Shown here piece after piece: positions 1-8,672 of a DNA stretch of 64,000 nucleotides (positions within the stretch are counted from its first letter, which is position 1; every line of letters starts with the position of its first letter). The DNA comes from CAIQPS01 sp963783835. GTDB lineage: Bacteria; Actinomycetota; Thermoleophilia; RBG-16-64-13. The stretch is from the NCBI GenBank assembly GCA_963783835.1, contig CAWAOX010000014.1:186001-250000 (forward strand), written 5' to 3'. The notes beneath the pieces are model-generated. The model worked only from the letters and a program-made list of their open reading frames with translations, made no database searches and was not told where the DNA came from. A program made the translations under genes and the position numbers.

Positions 1-1374
1 CGCGATCTCGCGGCGCTCGCGTCTCCGCCCGGGGCTGCCCGGGGCCTGGTGGTGACCAATCCGCCTTACGGTAAGCGGCTCGGGGAAGTGGCCGAGTTGG
101 TCGGGTTGTATGAGACCCTGGGCGAGAAGCTCAAGGAGTCCTTCTCCGGATGGGAGGCGGCGGTGTTCACCGCGAACCCCGAACTGAGCGCTCATCTGGG
201 GCTGCGCGCCCGGCGCCTCAACGTCTTGTACAACGGGCCGCTCGCGGCGAAGCTCCTCGTGTTCACGATAGGGCCGTCGTTCGCGGCCGGCAAGCCGGGG
301 GCAGGCGGCAGGTCGCAGGCGGCAACGGGCGGGTCGCGTACGGCCGCGGACGAAGCCGAGATCGGTACGGAGCGCGAAGGATCTCGGACGGCAAGCAGCG
401 CCGGCGCCCTGATGCTGGCCAACCGGCTGCAGAAGAACTTCAAGCATCTGAGGCGCTGGGCGGCCCGGGAGGGCGTCTCCTGCTACCGCGTCTACGACGC
501 CGACCTTCCCGAGTACGCTGTGGCCGTCGATCTGTATAACGGGTGGGCCCACGTCCAGGAGTATGCCCCCCCGATCACCGTCGACCCGGTTCAGGCCAGG
601 CGACGCCTGAAAGAGGTGATGGCAGTCGTCCCGGAAGTGCTCGGGATGCCGGGTAGCCACGCCGTGCTAAAGGTGCGAAGCCCCCAGCGGGGGACCGGCC
701 AGTACGAGAAGCTCCAGGACCGCGGATCGTTCCTCGAGGTGGAGGAGGGGGGGTTGCGGTTCCTGGTCAATCTGACGGATTACCTCGACACCGGTCTCTT
801 TCTCGACCATCGGCCGACCCGGAGCCTCATACGGGAGCTTGCGCCCGGACGCCGTTTCTTGAACCTCTTTGCCTACACCGGCTCGGTCACGGTCTACGCG
901 GCGGCCGGCGGGGCTGCCTCGACTACCTCGGTCGATCTGTCGCGGGTCTACCTCGAATGGGCCGGGCGCAACCTCGAGCTGAACGGCCTCTCCGGGCCGC
1001 AGCACAGCTTCATCCGGGCGGACTGCCTGGAATGGCTCAAGGAAGCGGAGGCCGCCCACCGGGGCGGGCGACGAGGCGCCCCTGTCTACGACCTCATCTT
1101 CCTCGACGCCCCTACCTTCTCGAACTCCAAGAGCATGGAGGACATCCTCGACATCCAACGCGACCATGTCTGGCTCATACGGTCGGCGGCGGCGCTGCTT
1201 TCGCCCGACGGGATCCTTCTGTTCTCCACGAACTTCCGCCGATTCAAGCTCGACCCGGCGATAGCCGAGGAGTTCGCAGTCGCCGACATCACCCGGCAGA
1301 CCATCCCTCCGGATTTCGTGCGCAGCCCGCGCATCCATGGCTGCTTCCGCATCGAGAACCGCCGTGCCGGTTGA
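1..1374 (+). CDS. rlmL: 23S rRNA methyltransferase RlmL/RlmKL, 5'-truncated by window
   Basis: This is the C-terminal part of the bifunctional 23S rRNA guanine methyltransferase (N2 of G2445 and N7 of G2069 in E. coli numbering). The frame is open from base 1, so the THUMP and first catalytic half begin upstream. Near the window start is the NPPYG motif IV of the RlmL half. The RlmK half shows the SAM-binding NLFAYTGSVTVYAA stretch and the LDAPTFSNSK motif; E. coli has DPP where this protein has DAP. A low-complexity Gly/Ala/Ser/Arg insert of about 40 residues (bases about 285-410) separates the two halves and is not usual for the family. The 3' end overlaps polX by 38 bases. Confidence 0.93.
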   Translation, partial: RDLAALASPPGAARGLVVTNPPYGKRLGEVAELVGLYETLGEKLKESFSGWEAAVFTANPELSAHLGLRARRLNVLYNGPLAAKLLVFTIGPSFAAGKPGAGGRSQAATGGSRTAADEAEIGTEREGSRTASSAGALMLANRLQKNFKHLRRWAAREGVSCYRVYDADLPEYAVAVDLYNGWAHVQEYAPPITVDPVQARRRLKEVMAVVPEVLGMPGSHAVLKVRSPQRGTGQYEKLQDRGSFLEVEEGGLRFLVNLTDYLDTGLFLDHRPTRSLIRELAPGRRFLNLFAYTGSVTVYAAAGGAASTTSVDLSRVYLEWAGRNLELNGLSGPQHSFIRADCLEWLKEAEAAHRGGRRGAPVYDLIFLDAPTFSNSKSMEDILDIQRDHVWLIRSAAALLSPDGILLFSTNFRRFKLDPAIAEEFAVADITRQTIPPDFVRSPRIHGCFRIENRRAG

Positions 1375-3106
1375 GCGGGGACAACTCCCCTCGAACGTAG
1401 AGCTGGCCCAGGTCGTTCAGACCATCGCCGACTACCTGGCCCTCGACGGGCAGTCCACCTACCGCATCCTCGCGTACGAGAAGGCTGCTGCGCTCTTCCG
1501 CGACCACCCGGTATCGGTGGCCGAGATGGCGCTACAGGGCGAGCTTCGGCGGCTGCCGGGGGTAGGCGAGGCCATCGAGGCGAAAGTGCTCGAATACATG
1601 GCGACGAGAGACATCGCCTTCCTCGCCAAGTTGCGTGGGTGCTACCCCGAAGGGCTGCTGATCGTGATGCGGCTCCCGGGCATGGGGCCCAAGAAGACGC
1701 GGTTCGTCTGGGAGCAGGCTCACGTGGGCGACCTCCGCGACTTGGAGAAAGCCGCCCGGGAGGGTCGCCTGCGTGGGCTCCCGGGGATGGGAGAGAAGAC
1801 TGAGGCGAACATCCTGCGGTCGATCGAGAACTGGACCGCGGCGGCCGCCGGCCAGGATCGCGGGCGCCGCCTGCGAGCGGTGGTCGAGCCGCAGGCCGCC
1901 CGGTTCGTCGCCGCGCTGCGCGAGCTCCCCGAGGCGGTCACCGCCGACTTCGCCGGCAGTCTGCGCCGCTGCCGGTCTACCGTGCGCGACATCGACCTCG
2001 TGGTCGCTTCCATCCGACCTGAGGCCGTAATGAACGCCTTCGCCACTCTGCCCGAACTGGCGCGGGTGGAGGCCCAGGGAGACACGAAACTGGCGGCCAC
2101 CACCCATACGGGCCTGGGCCTCGACCTACGGGTGGTCCCCCCGGAGTCCTACGGCGACCTGCTGCAGCACTTCACCGGGAGTGCGGACCACAACGTGGCG
2201 CTGCGCGGGTACGCGCAGCGCCGGGGCTACAAGGTCAGCGAGTACTGCGTGGAGCATCTCGAATCCGGGCGCCTCGTCCGCTGCGCTACCGAAGCCGAGG
2301 TGTACGAACTGGTGGGGCTGCGCTACATACCCCCGGAATTGCGGGAGGACCAGGGCGAGATCCAGGCGGCCGAAGCGGGATCGCTCCCGAACCTCGTCGA
2401 TCTCCCCGATCTGCGCGGCGACCTTCACGTCCACTCCGATTGGACCGACGGCCAAGCCACCTTGGAGCAGATGGCGCTCGCCGCCCGGGAGAGGGGTCTC
2501 GACTACCTCTGCTTCTGCGACCACTCACAATCGCTGGCGATGACCGGGGGTCTGGGACCGGAACGGCTGCTGACCCAGCAGGCAGAGATCCGCGCCCTTG
2601 ACGGACGGATCGAGGGGATCGTGTTGCTCTCCGGCATCGAGGTCGACATCCTGGCCGATGGCCGGTTGGACCTGCCGGACGATGTGCTTGCCCGACTCGA
2701 CTTCGTCACCGCGAGCATCCATTCCGGTTTCAGCCAGCCTCCGGCGCAGATCATGGAGAGGATCATCGGCGCCATGCGCAACCCCTACGTCAGCTCCGTA
2801 GGGCATCCGAGCGGGCGCTTGATCGGCAGGCGGGAACCATACGAGATCGACATCGAAGTCCTTGCCCGCGTAGCGGCCCAGACCGGGACGTTTCTGGAGA
2901 TCAACGGCTCCGCCGACCGGCTCGATCTGGCCGCCCCCGCTGCGCGGCGGGCGGCTGCGCTGGGCGCGCGGATGGTCATCAGCAGCGACGCTCACGCTCC
3001 CGGCGATTTCGAGAACCTGAGGTGGGGGATCGGAGAAGCCCGCCGGGGATGGCTCACCGCGGCCGACGTCGCCAACACGGGCGATTGGGAGACGGTCCGC
3101 GGCTAG
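1337..3106 (+). CDS. polX: DNA polymerase/3'-5' exonuclease PolX
   Basis: Bacterial family X DNA polymerase with a C-terminal PHP phosphoesterase, a gap-filling repair enzyme. Helix-hairpin-helix motifs (LRRLPGVGEAIEAK, MRLPGMGPKK) are followed by the polymerase site GSLRRCRSTVRDIDLVV, which holds the first two catalytic aspartates, and by LDLRVV for the third. FTGSADHNVALR matches the nucleotide-binding region. The PHP domain has DLHVHSDWTDG and CDHSQSLAM, and ends in ISSDAH. The length (589 aa) is typical. The ATG at 1337 lies inside rlmL and lacks a clear ribosome site; a GTG at 1364 is an alternative. The overlap suggests translational coupling to rlmL. Confidence 0.95.
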   Translation: MAASASRTAVPVERGQLPSNVELAQVVQTIADYLALDGQSTYRILAYEKAAALFRDHPVSVAEMALQGELRRLPGVGEAIEAKVLEYMATRDIAFLAKLRGCYPEGLLIVMRLPGMGPKKTRFVWEQAHVGDLRDLEKAAREGRLRGLPGMGEKTEANILRSIENWTAAAAGQDRGRRLRAVVEPQAARFVAALRELPEAVTADFAGSLRRCRSTVRDIDLVVASIRPEAVMNAFATLPELARVEAQGDTKLAATTHTGLGLDLRVVPPESYGDLLQHFTGSADHNVALRGYAQRRGYKVSEYCVEHLESGRLVRCATEAEVYELVGLRYIPPELREDQGEIQAAEAGSLPNLVDLPDLRGDLHVHSDWTDGQATLEQMALAARERGLDYLCFCDHSQSLAMTGGLGPERLLTQQAEIRALDGRIEGIVLLSGIEVDILADGRLDLPDDVLARLDFVTASIHSGFSQPPAQIMERIIGAMRNPYVSSVGHPSGRLIGRREPYEIDIEVLARVAAQTGTFLEINGSADRLDLAAPAARRAAALGARMVISSDAHAPGDFENLRWGIGEARRGWLTAADVANTGDWETVRG

Positions 3107-3378
3107 CAGCGCCGCCCGGCGATCGCTCGCGGGCTGCCTGAGGCGCGCTCATCCGCGCCGACGATGGCCTCCAACAGCCTGGCTATGCCTCGATTTGAGA
3201 GCGTGGCCACCCAGCAGCCGCAGGAGGCCTGGGCAAGCTGATCCAGCCTCCTCTCAGCGGGCGCATCGAGTGGCGAAGCACAGGCCGCGGGAAGAACGAC
3301 GAGGGTGCCACAGCCGGGGCACCTCCAGGTATCGCAGAGTTCCATGCCTCCTGTATCGGCGGCAACGGGCGACGTCAT
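3103..3378 (-). CDS. small cysteine-rich hypothetical protein
   Basis: A 91-residue reading frame in an otherwise empty gap, tail-to-tail with polX (4-base overlap). It carries CDTWRCPGCG followed about 30 residues later by CGCW, so a zinc-ribbon-like fold is possible. I recognise no family. No good ribosome site precedes the ATG and high GC favours chance frames, so it may not be expressed. Confidence 0.3.
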   Translation of the reverse strand: MTSPVAADTGGMELCDTWRCPGCGTLVVLPAACASPLDAPAERRLDQLAQASCGCWVATLSNRGIARLLEAIVGADERASGSPRAIAGRRC

Positions 3379-3436
3379 GAGGAACAGGCGGGCGGGCGGA
3401 CCGAAGCGCCGCGGCCGGTTAACATGCCGCTTACGT

Positions 3437-3456
3437 GCGGCCCGCGCGCGGGCCGC
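3437..3456. terminator. 20-base perfect GC palindrome in intergenic gap
   Basis: Bases 3437-3456 are a perfect palindrome, GCGGCCCGCG followed by its mirror complement, lying 16 bases beyond the stop codon of the M24 peptidase gene and after polX. It could fold as a short very GC-rich stem on either strand. There is no U-tract, so an intrinsic terminator role is only a possibility. Apart from this and the small frame before it, bases 3107-3471 show nothing I recognise. Confidence 0.3.
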
Positions 3457-3471
3457 GCACTTCTCACCCCG

Positions 3472-4701
3472 TCAGAGCTCGAGCAGCGTTTCCGGGGAGA
3501 TGGTCAGCCGCTCGAGACCCTGATCGGTCACGCGCCACGTGTTCTCGACCCCGACCACTCCGCGGCCGGGGAACACCAGTTTGGGCTCGCAGGCGACCAC
3601 CTGATCCTCCTCGAGCAGCGTCTTGAAACCCCGCGCCAACACCGGGAGTTCATCGAGTTCCAGCCCCACCCCGTGGCCCACGTACGGCGCCTGGTTATTG
3701 GGCGCGCCCATGAAGTAGGCAGTCAACCCGGAACTCGCCAACTGTTCCGTCATCCACTCGTTCGCCCGCTTGTACACGTCCCCGCTTGCGGCACCCGTCC
3801 GCGCCGCGTCTTTCACCAGGTCCTGCACTCCCAGGCACAGCCGGTACCCCTCCACCAGGTCCGCGGGCAGAGGTCCGATGCTGATGATCCTGGTCTGGTC
3901 GGCCAGGTACCCGCCGGCGAAACCGACTAGGTCGACAACCACCGGTTCGCCGGGGCCTATCGGCCGCCATCCGGAGCCCTGTCCCACCGCCGGCGACGGC
4001 CCGGCCCCCGCCAGCGGGTTCCCCGTGTACCCCGCGAGAGCGGCGTCCGGCCCAGCGCCCACATTGCCGAACGGCCACTCCTCGTTGAAGGCCCGCACTC
4101 TCACATTGCTGTTCCCGGCCTCCCGCATCGCCGCCTCACACGCGGCGCTCAGTTCGAGCTCGGTCATCCCCGGCCGGAGGGCCTCCGCCGCGGCCCGGAC
4201 TCCCCTGTCCACGATCTGTGCCGCCTCCGCTATCAGACCGCGTTCGTACTCGGATTTGACGGACCGCACCTGGCGGATGACGGAGGAGCAGTCGCGGATG
4301 CTGCCGCTGGGAAAGAGCCCTTCGTAACGGCGAAAGACGTTGACCGGAATGACGTCCAGTTCCATCCCGATCGCGGCCTCGGGACCGATGCCCAGTCCGG
4401 CCACGGCTCGTGGCAACTCACGAAGGCTGCCGGCCGGCCGGATGTCCTTGATGGCCGACTCCTGCCGGGCCCGCTCCGGGTCCTTCCTCACCAGCAAGAC
4501 CGGCTCCCCCTCGGCGGGCACCAGCAACTGCCCCTGCCCGATGGTCCCGCTCAGATAGAAGAGGTCGGCGTTCTGAACGACCAACGCCAGGTCTATCCCC
4601 ACCTGGCTCAGGGCCGACTGCAACCGCCGGATCCGCCCTTCGATCTCGGATCGGGGGACAAACCCCCACTTACCGCCCGGGAACACGTCGCCTCCCGTCA
4701 T
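3472..4701 (-). CDS. M24-family Xaa-Pro aminopeptidase-like protein
   Basis: Metallopeptidase of the creatinase/aminopeptidase P fold: an N-terminal creatinase-like domain (about residues 20-150) and a C-terminal pita-bread domain. Metal-ligand positions are visible as VVVDLVGF and ADQTR (two Asp), VGHGVGLELDE (His), CEPKL (Glu) and VENTWRVT (Glu). The usual His near the end of GHGxGLExHE is Asp here, so specificity may differ from classical Xaa-Pro peptidases. The ATG overlaps the stop of the upstream 55-codon frame by ATGA, which implies coupling at the end of the 8.6-3.5 kb minus-strand run. Confidence 0.85.
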   Translation of the reverse strand: MTGGDVFPGGKWGFVPRSEIEGRIRRLQSALSQVGIDLALVVQNADLFYLSGTIGQGQLLVPAEGEPVLLVRKDPERARQESAIKDIRPAGSLRELPRAVAGLGIGPEAAIGMELDVIPVNVFRRYEGLFPSGSIRDCSSVIRQVRSVKSEYERGLIAEAAQIVDRGVRAAAEALRPGMTELELSAACEAAMREAGNSNVRVRAFNEEWPFGNVGAGPDAALAGYTGNPLAGAGPSPAVGQGSGWRPIGPGEPVVVDLVGFAGGYLADQTRIISIGPLPADLVEGYRLCLGVQDLVKDAARTGAASGDVYKRANEWMTEQLASSGLTAYFMGAPNNQAPYVGHGVGLELDELPVLARGFKTLLEEDQVVACEPKLVFPGRGVVGVENTWRVTDQGLERLTISPETLLEL

Positions 4702-4865
4702 GCCCCCGCCCCCGCGAGGATGAGCGCTGCGAAGACCACGATCACAACAGAGGCAGCGCCGACGAGCGCCCAGAGCAGGTAGCGGCGCCGGCGCTCTCTC
4801 TTCATCTCGCTCCTGCCGCGTCTCACGCTGTACCGGGTGGGCGCCCCGGGCTCCATACCGCTCAT
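4698..4865 (-). CDS. 55-residue single-pass membrane peptide (short gene)
   Basis: A short frame that fits exactly between its neighbours. Its ATG (4865-4863) overlaps the stop of the flavin split-barrel gene, and its TGA (4700-4698) overlaps the ATG of the M24 peptidase, both as ATGA. The product has an Arg/Lys-rich N-terminal half (KRERRRRY) followed by one hydrophobic segment, LLWALVGAASVVIVVFAAL, predicting an anchor with a basic cytoplasmic tail. Coupling at both ends and the clean membrane segment make it a real gene candidate despite its size. Function unknown; it may help membrane localisation of an operon partner. Confidence 0.72.
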   Translation of the reverse strand: MSGMEPGAPTRYSVRRGRSEMKRERRRRYLLWALVGAASVVIVVFAALILAGAGA

Positions 4866-5401
4866 CCGTTCAGGTCGAGGACTTCGCGGCCGAACACGCC
4901 GGTGGTGTTGTCGGTAAAGGCGACCCGATCGGGCTCCACCCGGTAGACGGCGATCCTCCGCACCGTTTCGGCCAGCTTCGGTTGCTGCATCAGCTCGCGG
5001 ACGAAGGGGAAGCGCCGCAGGTAGACGGCCATTCCAGCCGTCTTAGCCGCCCCCCGGAGCCGTTTTGCCGTCCCCCACAACTGCACCCCCTGGATCAACT
5101 CCCAGTCGTCGTACTGCTCGGTCACGGTGATCGCCACGGGCGCCGAGGCGCCGATGTGCAGACCGTGGGTACTCGTGGGCGTGCTCAAAAAGACCAGCCG
5201 CAGCGCGCCGTCGACGGCGTAGAAGACGCTGGCCGCGTGCGGCGCAGCGACCGAAGCCTCGGCGCCGGACGCGGCCGAACGGCTCGGTCCCGACGGGGTC
5301 GCCTGGAGCGGCGGCCCGGTCGTCGCCAGTGTCATCGTGTGATGGCTGCGGAGGTAGCGGCCGATCCTCTCGCGCAGATCATCCGCCGGCGTGGCTGCCA
5401 C
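4862..5401 (-). CDS. pyridoxamine-phosphate-oxidase-like FMN split-barrel protein
   Basis: A protein of about 179 residues resembling the YhbP/PNPOx-like split-barrel group, which binds FMN or similar cofactors. Visible segments are HHTMTLATT (first strand), FLSTPTSTHGLHI, VAITVTEQYDDW and IQGVQLWGTA. An Ala/Ser/Pro-rich insert lies between strands 1 and 2. I chose the GTG at 5401, preceded by a G-rich stretch; a TTG at 5437 would extend the protein 12 residues further into ubiX. Lying directly after ubiX, it may work with a flavin cofactor, but its substrate cannot be read from sequence. Confidence 0.72.
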   Translation of the reverse strand: MAATPADDLRERIGRYLRSHHTMTLATTGPPLQATPSGPSRSAASGAEASVAAPHAASVFYAVDGALRLVFLSTPTSTHGLHIGASAPVAITVTEQYDDWELIQGVQLWGTAKRLRGAAKTAGMAVYLRRFPFVRELMQQPKLAETVRRIAVYRVEPDRVAFTDNTTGVFGREVLDLNG

Positions 5402-5960
5402 TGCCGCCCCGCCAGCGCCTGTACAGGTCGTGGCCAAGATCGAACTGGTCGAGCACCTTGCCCACCGTTTGGTCCACCAAGTCGGAGATGGTCTTCGGCT
5501 GGTGATAGAACGCGGGCATCGGCGGTAGGATGATGGCGCCGTGTTCCGCCGCTGCGGCCATCAGCCGCAAATGCCCCAGGTGCAGGGGGGTCTCGCGGAC
5601 CACCAGCACGAGCTTGCGCCGCTCCTTGAGCACCACGTCCGCGGCCCGAGCCAGAAGGCCGTCGTTGTAGCTATTGGCTATCGCCGACAGGCTCTTGATG
5701 GAACAAGGAGCGACGATCATGCCGGCCGTACGGAAAGAGCCGGAGGCGATAGGAGCGTCTATCTCGTCGTTGGAGTACGAAACGCCGGCCAGCCCCTCAA
5801 TCTGCCCCACAGCGTAGCCCGTCTCGAGCTCGGCCACCCGCCGGGCGGCCTCGGTCATCACCAGATGAGTCTCCACGCCCAAGTCCCGGAGTACTTCCAG
5901 CAGCCGGACGCCGTAAACGGTGCCCGAAGCCCCTGTGATCCCTACGACCACTCGCGTCAC
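5379..5960 (-). CDS. ubiX: flavin prenyltransferase UbiX/Pad1
   Basis: Makes prenylated FMN from FMN and dimethylallyl (pyro)phosphate, the cofactor of UbiD-type decarboxylases. The N-terminus VVVGITGASGTVYGVRLL is the flavin-binding signature, followed by IAPCS-like VAPCSIKSLSAIA and VRETPLHLGHLRLM, both hallmarks of the family; length 193 aa is normal. No ubiD partner is in the window, so the consuming decarboxylase must lie elsewhere. It sits 72 bases after the MoaD-like gene and runs into the split-barrel gene. Confidence 0.93.
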   Translation of the reverse strand: MTRVVVGITGASGTVYGVRLLEVLRDLGVETHLVMTEAARRVAELETGYAVGQIEGLAGVSYSNDEIDAPIASGSFRTAGMIVAPCSIKSLSAIANSYNDGLLARAADVVLKERRKLVLVVRETPLHLGHLRLMAAAAEHGAIILPPMPAFYHQPKTISDLVDQTVGKVLDQFDLGHDLYRRWRGGSGSHAGG

Positions 5961-6032
5961 CGGCGAATCGTTGATGGCGGTCCTCCTAGCTGTCGGGTCA
6001 GCGGTGTCCCGTGAGCCGAAATTGTAGCAAGG

Positions 6033-6302
6033 CTATCCGCCGGCGATAGGCGGCAGAAGCCGTATCTCGTCCCCATCCGCGAGGAGCATCGCCAGTCCCC
6101 CCACCTGGCGAACGTTCCGTCCGTTGAGGAACACGCCCACCCAGACAGTCCCGTCCTCGCGGAAGATACGCGATTTGAGCCGCGGCTCGCGCGACACACA
6201 GTCGGCCAATGCTTCGGCCACGTCCCGGCCTTCGCATTCCATGGTCGTGGGCCCCTCTTTGCCGGCGATGCCCGGCGGCAGCTTGATCGAGGCTGTGGCC
6301 AC
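6033..6302 (-). CDS. MoaD/ThiS-family sulfur-carrier-like protein
   Basis: An 89-residue ubiquitin-like protein ending in LLPPIAGG, the C-terminal diglycine that is adenylated and thiocarboxylated in MoaD-type sulfur carriers. The GTG at 6302 has a strong GGGAGGAG ribosome site 8 bases upstream. It follows the AOR polyferredoxin by 17 bases, an arrangement common in operons for tungsten-bispterin enzymes. The likely role is sulfur delivery during dithiolene formation of the metal-pterin cofactor, inferred from family and context. Confidence 0.83.
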   Translation of the reverse strand: MATASIKLPPGIAGKEGPTTMECEGRDVAEALADCVSREPRLKSRIFREDGTVWVGVFLNGRNVRQVGGLAMLLADGDEIRLLPPIAGG

Positions 6303-6319
6303 TTCGGCTCTCCTCCCGC

Positions 6320-6796
6320 TCAGGCGGGAACTCCGGCCTTCTCGACCTTGCTCTGCCGCACATCGACCGCCAGCACGTGAGGATTCTGGCAGAAGGCGAC
6401 GCACTGGGGCGTCCCGTCGCAAAGGTCGCACTTGAACGCAACGGCCCGATCGGGATGCTCCCTGATGACCCCGTAGGGGCAGGCGTCGTAGCACATGCCG
6501 CAGTTGGTGCAAAGGTCTTCGTTCACCTTGAGCACGTACCCGGCCGCGGCCGCGAGCCCGGTCGCGGTCACCTCGATCGGGAGGCGCTCGATGGCGCCTG
6601 CCGGACAGGCCTCCTCGCATTTGGCGCAGGCCGTCTGCAGGCAGGTCTGGCCCTTGACCGTGGTGGTCGTGGTATTGACCGCCACGGACAGCCGGGCCAC
6701 CGAGGGCCGGTAGACGCCCTCGTGCCATGCCGAGCAGGCGAGTTCGCACATGTGGCAGCCGGTGCACTTCTTGCTGGCAATCATGACGTGTGGCAT
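6320..6796 (-). CDS. 4Fe-4S polyferredoxin, AOR electron-transfer partner
   Basis: A 158-residue ferredoxin of the DmsB/HycB/AOR-associated type. Four cysteine groups are visible: CTGCHMCELAC, the CLQTACAKCEEACP set, CTNCGMCYDACP and CDLCDGTPQCVAFC, enough for up to four cubane clusters. It lies 31 bases downstream of the aldehyde oxidoreductase in the same transcript and presumably passes electrons from the tungsten enzyme to ferredoxin or another carrier. Confidence 0.9.
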   Translation of the reverse strand: MPHVMIASKKCTGCHMCELACSAWHEGVYRPSVARLSVAVNTTTTTVKGQTCLQTACAKCEEACPAGAIERLPIEVTATGLAAAAGYVLKVNEDLCTNCGMCYDACPYGVIREHPDRAVAFKCDLCDGTPQCVAFCQNPHVLAVDVRQSKVEKAGVPA

Positions 6797-6827
6797 CGGT
6801 ATCCCTTTCTCGACCCTGCAGCCGGCT

Positions 6828-8630
6828 CTAGAGGCGGACGTCGACGCCCACTTCGGCCAGTTTGGCCTCCGTGGGCACGCCGTTCGCGTCCCAGCCCCGC
6901 AGACGGTAGTACTCCTGTAGGACGCCCCAGAAGGCTTCCTCGCCGATGGTCTTGCCCGCTGAGGGGCCGTCTGGAAGAGCGTGCCCGGCCGCGTAGAGCT
7001 TCCTCGGCATCGCGTCGGGCGCGATCCCCTCCCTCAGGTTGAAGAGTCTACCGAGGTTCCAGATGCGCTCGCCGATGAGCATCACCTCGTCCTCGGTGAA
7101 CTCCCGCTTCCACACATGCTTGAACATCTGGCAGAGCTGGCCGGGGTCGACCGCCCAGAAGTCGCACCAGATGCCGCTGAACTTGATGGAGCTGAAGTTC
7201 TGCCCGATGAAGCCGTTGGCCACGTTGCCTTTGATCACCTGCTCCGCCTTGCCCTCCAGGCTGTCGGCCGGCCGCGTCCCCTCGAGCACCTCGTCGGCGA
7301 TGGGGTAGGCGCGCATATGGCAGCCGCCGCGATCGGAGGTCGCGTACGCGACGCTCATGCCGAAGGCCCCCCGCGGATCGTAGCCGGGGAGCTCCAGGTT
7401 CTTGACCTCCATCCCCAGCTCAGGGACCCCATGCTTCGCAGCCAGGCCGCGCGTTCCCAGAGCAAGCTCGGCGCCGGTCCCCTGCCTCTGGGCGATGAGG
7501 GCCGGTGCGGCGAGATACCCCTCGGCCTCGCCGAAGCGAAGACCGAGGTCGGCGATGCCCTTCTCGGTGAGGTCCATGGCCAGGCCGACGACCGAGCCCG
7601 AAGAAATCGTGTCCAATCCCCACTCGTCGCATTCGTGGTTGAAGCGCATGAGAGCCTCGATGTCGCCCACGCCGCAGTTCGCGCCGCAGAGGGCGATGGT
7701 CTCGAACTCGGGCCCCTCGGTCTTGACTCCCCCGGCCTCGTGCACCTGCCGGCACCCGAGAGCGCACTGATAGCAGGCCCGGTTCCCCACTTTCACCTTG
7801 AGCATCGCCTCGGAGTTGATCCCGCCGACGCCGTCGAACGTCCCCTGCGACCAATTACGGGTGGGAAGGACCCCAGCGCCGTTCACCGGGTCGACGAGGA
7901 TGGGCGTGCCCTCCTCGTTGGCCCACAGGTTGAAGTCGGTCAGCACGTACTCCGTGTGGATCCGCTGCATATCGGCCAGAAAAGCGCGGGCATCGCCCAC
8001 CTTCACCGAGCCGGTACCGCGGATGGCGACCGCCTTGAGGTTCTTGGAGCCGAAGAGAGCGCCGTGCCCGGCACGCCCCGCCTTGTGGAACTGATCGGTG
8101 CTGAGACAGGCCCAGGGAATGAGGTTCTCACCCGCTGGTCCGATAGAGAGCACTTTGGCGTCCTTGTCGAGGTCCGCGTGCAGCGCCGCCTCCACCTCGG
8201 AGGTCTTGAGACCCCAGTACTTGTCCTTGGCGGGGACGAACTCGACCGAGCCGTCCTTTATCCAGAGTACGACCGGCTCGGCGGCCTTTCCCGTGATGAT
8301 GATGAGGTCGTAGCCGGCGAATTTCATCTCCGGGGCGAACGAGCCGCCCACATAGCTGTCGTTGAGGATCCCCGTGGCCGGGCTCTTCGCTCCAACGACC
8401 AGGCGGGAGCAGGTGCTGACGTTGGTGCCGGCAAAGGGACCCGTCACGAGGAACACCGGGTTGTCCGGCGACCACGGGTCCACCTTCGGAGGCACGCACT
8501 CCCACATGTAACGGAGCAGCAGACCCTTCCCGCCCATGTAGCGCCCAGCCCACTCCAGGTTCAGCGGCTCGACCGCCGCGGAGCCGGCGGTGAGGTCGAC
8601 GCGCAACACGTTGCCCTTGTAGAAGTCCAA
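6828..8630 (-). CDS. aor: aldehyde ferredoxin oxidoreductase (tungsten-type)
   Basis: Interconverts aldehydes and carboxylates with ferredoxin. The N-terminal pterin-binding domain starts YKGNVLRVDLTAG and includes GRYMGGKGL. GHGALFGSKNLKAVAIRG is the family signature. The 4Fe-4S ligands are CYQCALGC (about residues 283-290) and a distant Cys in GQLCQMF (about residue 500). Length (600 aa) is typical. Substrate cannot be fixed from sequence, but phenylacetate-CoA ligase lies just across a divergent promoter, so an aryl aldehyde is plausible. First gene of a minus-strand run that also encodes the polyferredoxin and MoaD-like protein. Confidence 0.94.
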   Translation of the reverse strand: MDFYKGNVLRVDLTAGSAAVEPLNLEWAGRYMGGKGLLLRYMWECVPPKVDPWSPDNPVFLVTGPFAGTNVSTCSRLVVGAKSPATGILNDSYVGGSFAPEMKFAGYDLIIITGKAAEPVVLWIKDGSVEFVPAKDKYWGLKTSEVEAALHADLDKDAKVLSIGPAGENLIPWACLSTDQFHKAGRAGHGALFGSKNLKAVAIRGTGSVKVGDARAFLADMQRIHTEYVLTDFNLWANEEGTPILVDPVNGAGVLPTRNWSQGTFDGVGGINSEAMLKVKVGNRACYQCALGCRQVHEAGGVKTEGPEFETIALCGANCGVGDIEALMRFNHECDEWGLDTISSGSVVGLAMDLTEKGIADLGLRFGEAEGYLAAPALIAQRQGTGAELALGTRGLAAKHGVPELGMEVKNLELPGYDPRGAFGMSVAYATSDRGGCHMRAYPIADEVLEGTRPADSLEGKAEQVIKGNVANGFIGQNFSSIKFSGIWCDFWAVDPGQLCQMFKHVWKREFTEDEVMLIGERIWNLGRLFNLREGIAPDAMPRKLYAAGHALPDGPSAGKTIGEEAFWGVLQEYYRLRGWDANGVPTEAKLAEVGVDVRL

Positions 8631-8672
8631 AGCAACCCCCTTGCTCGGTGGGCGATCGTTAGACTGAACACC

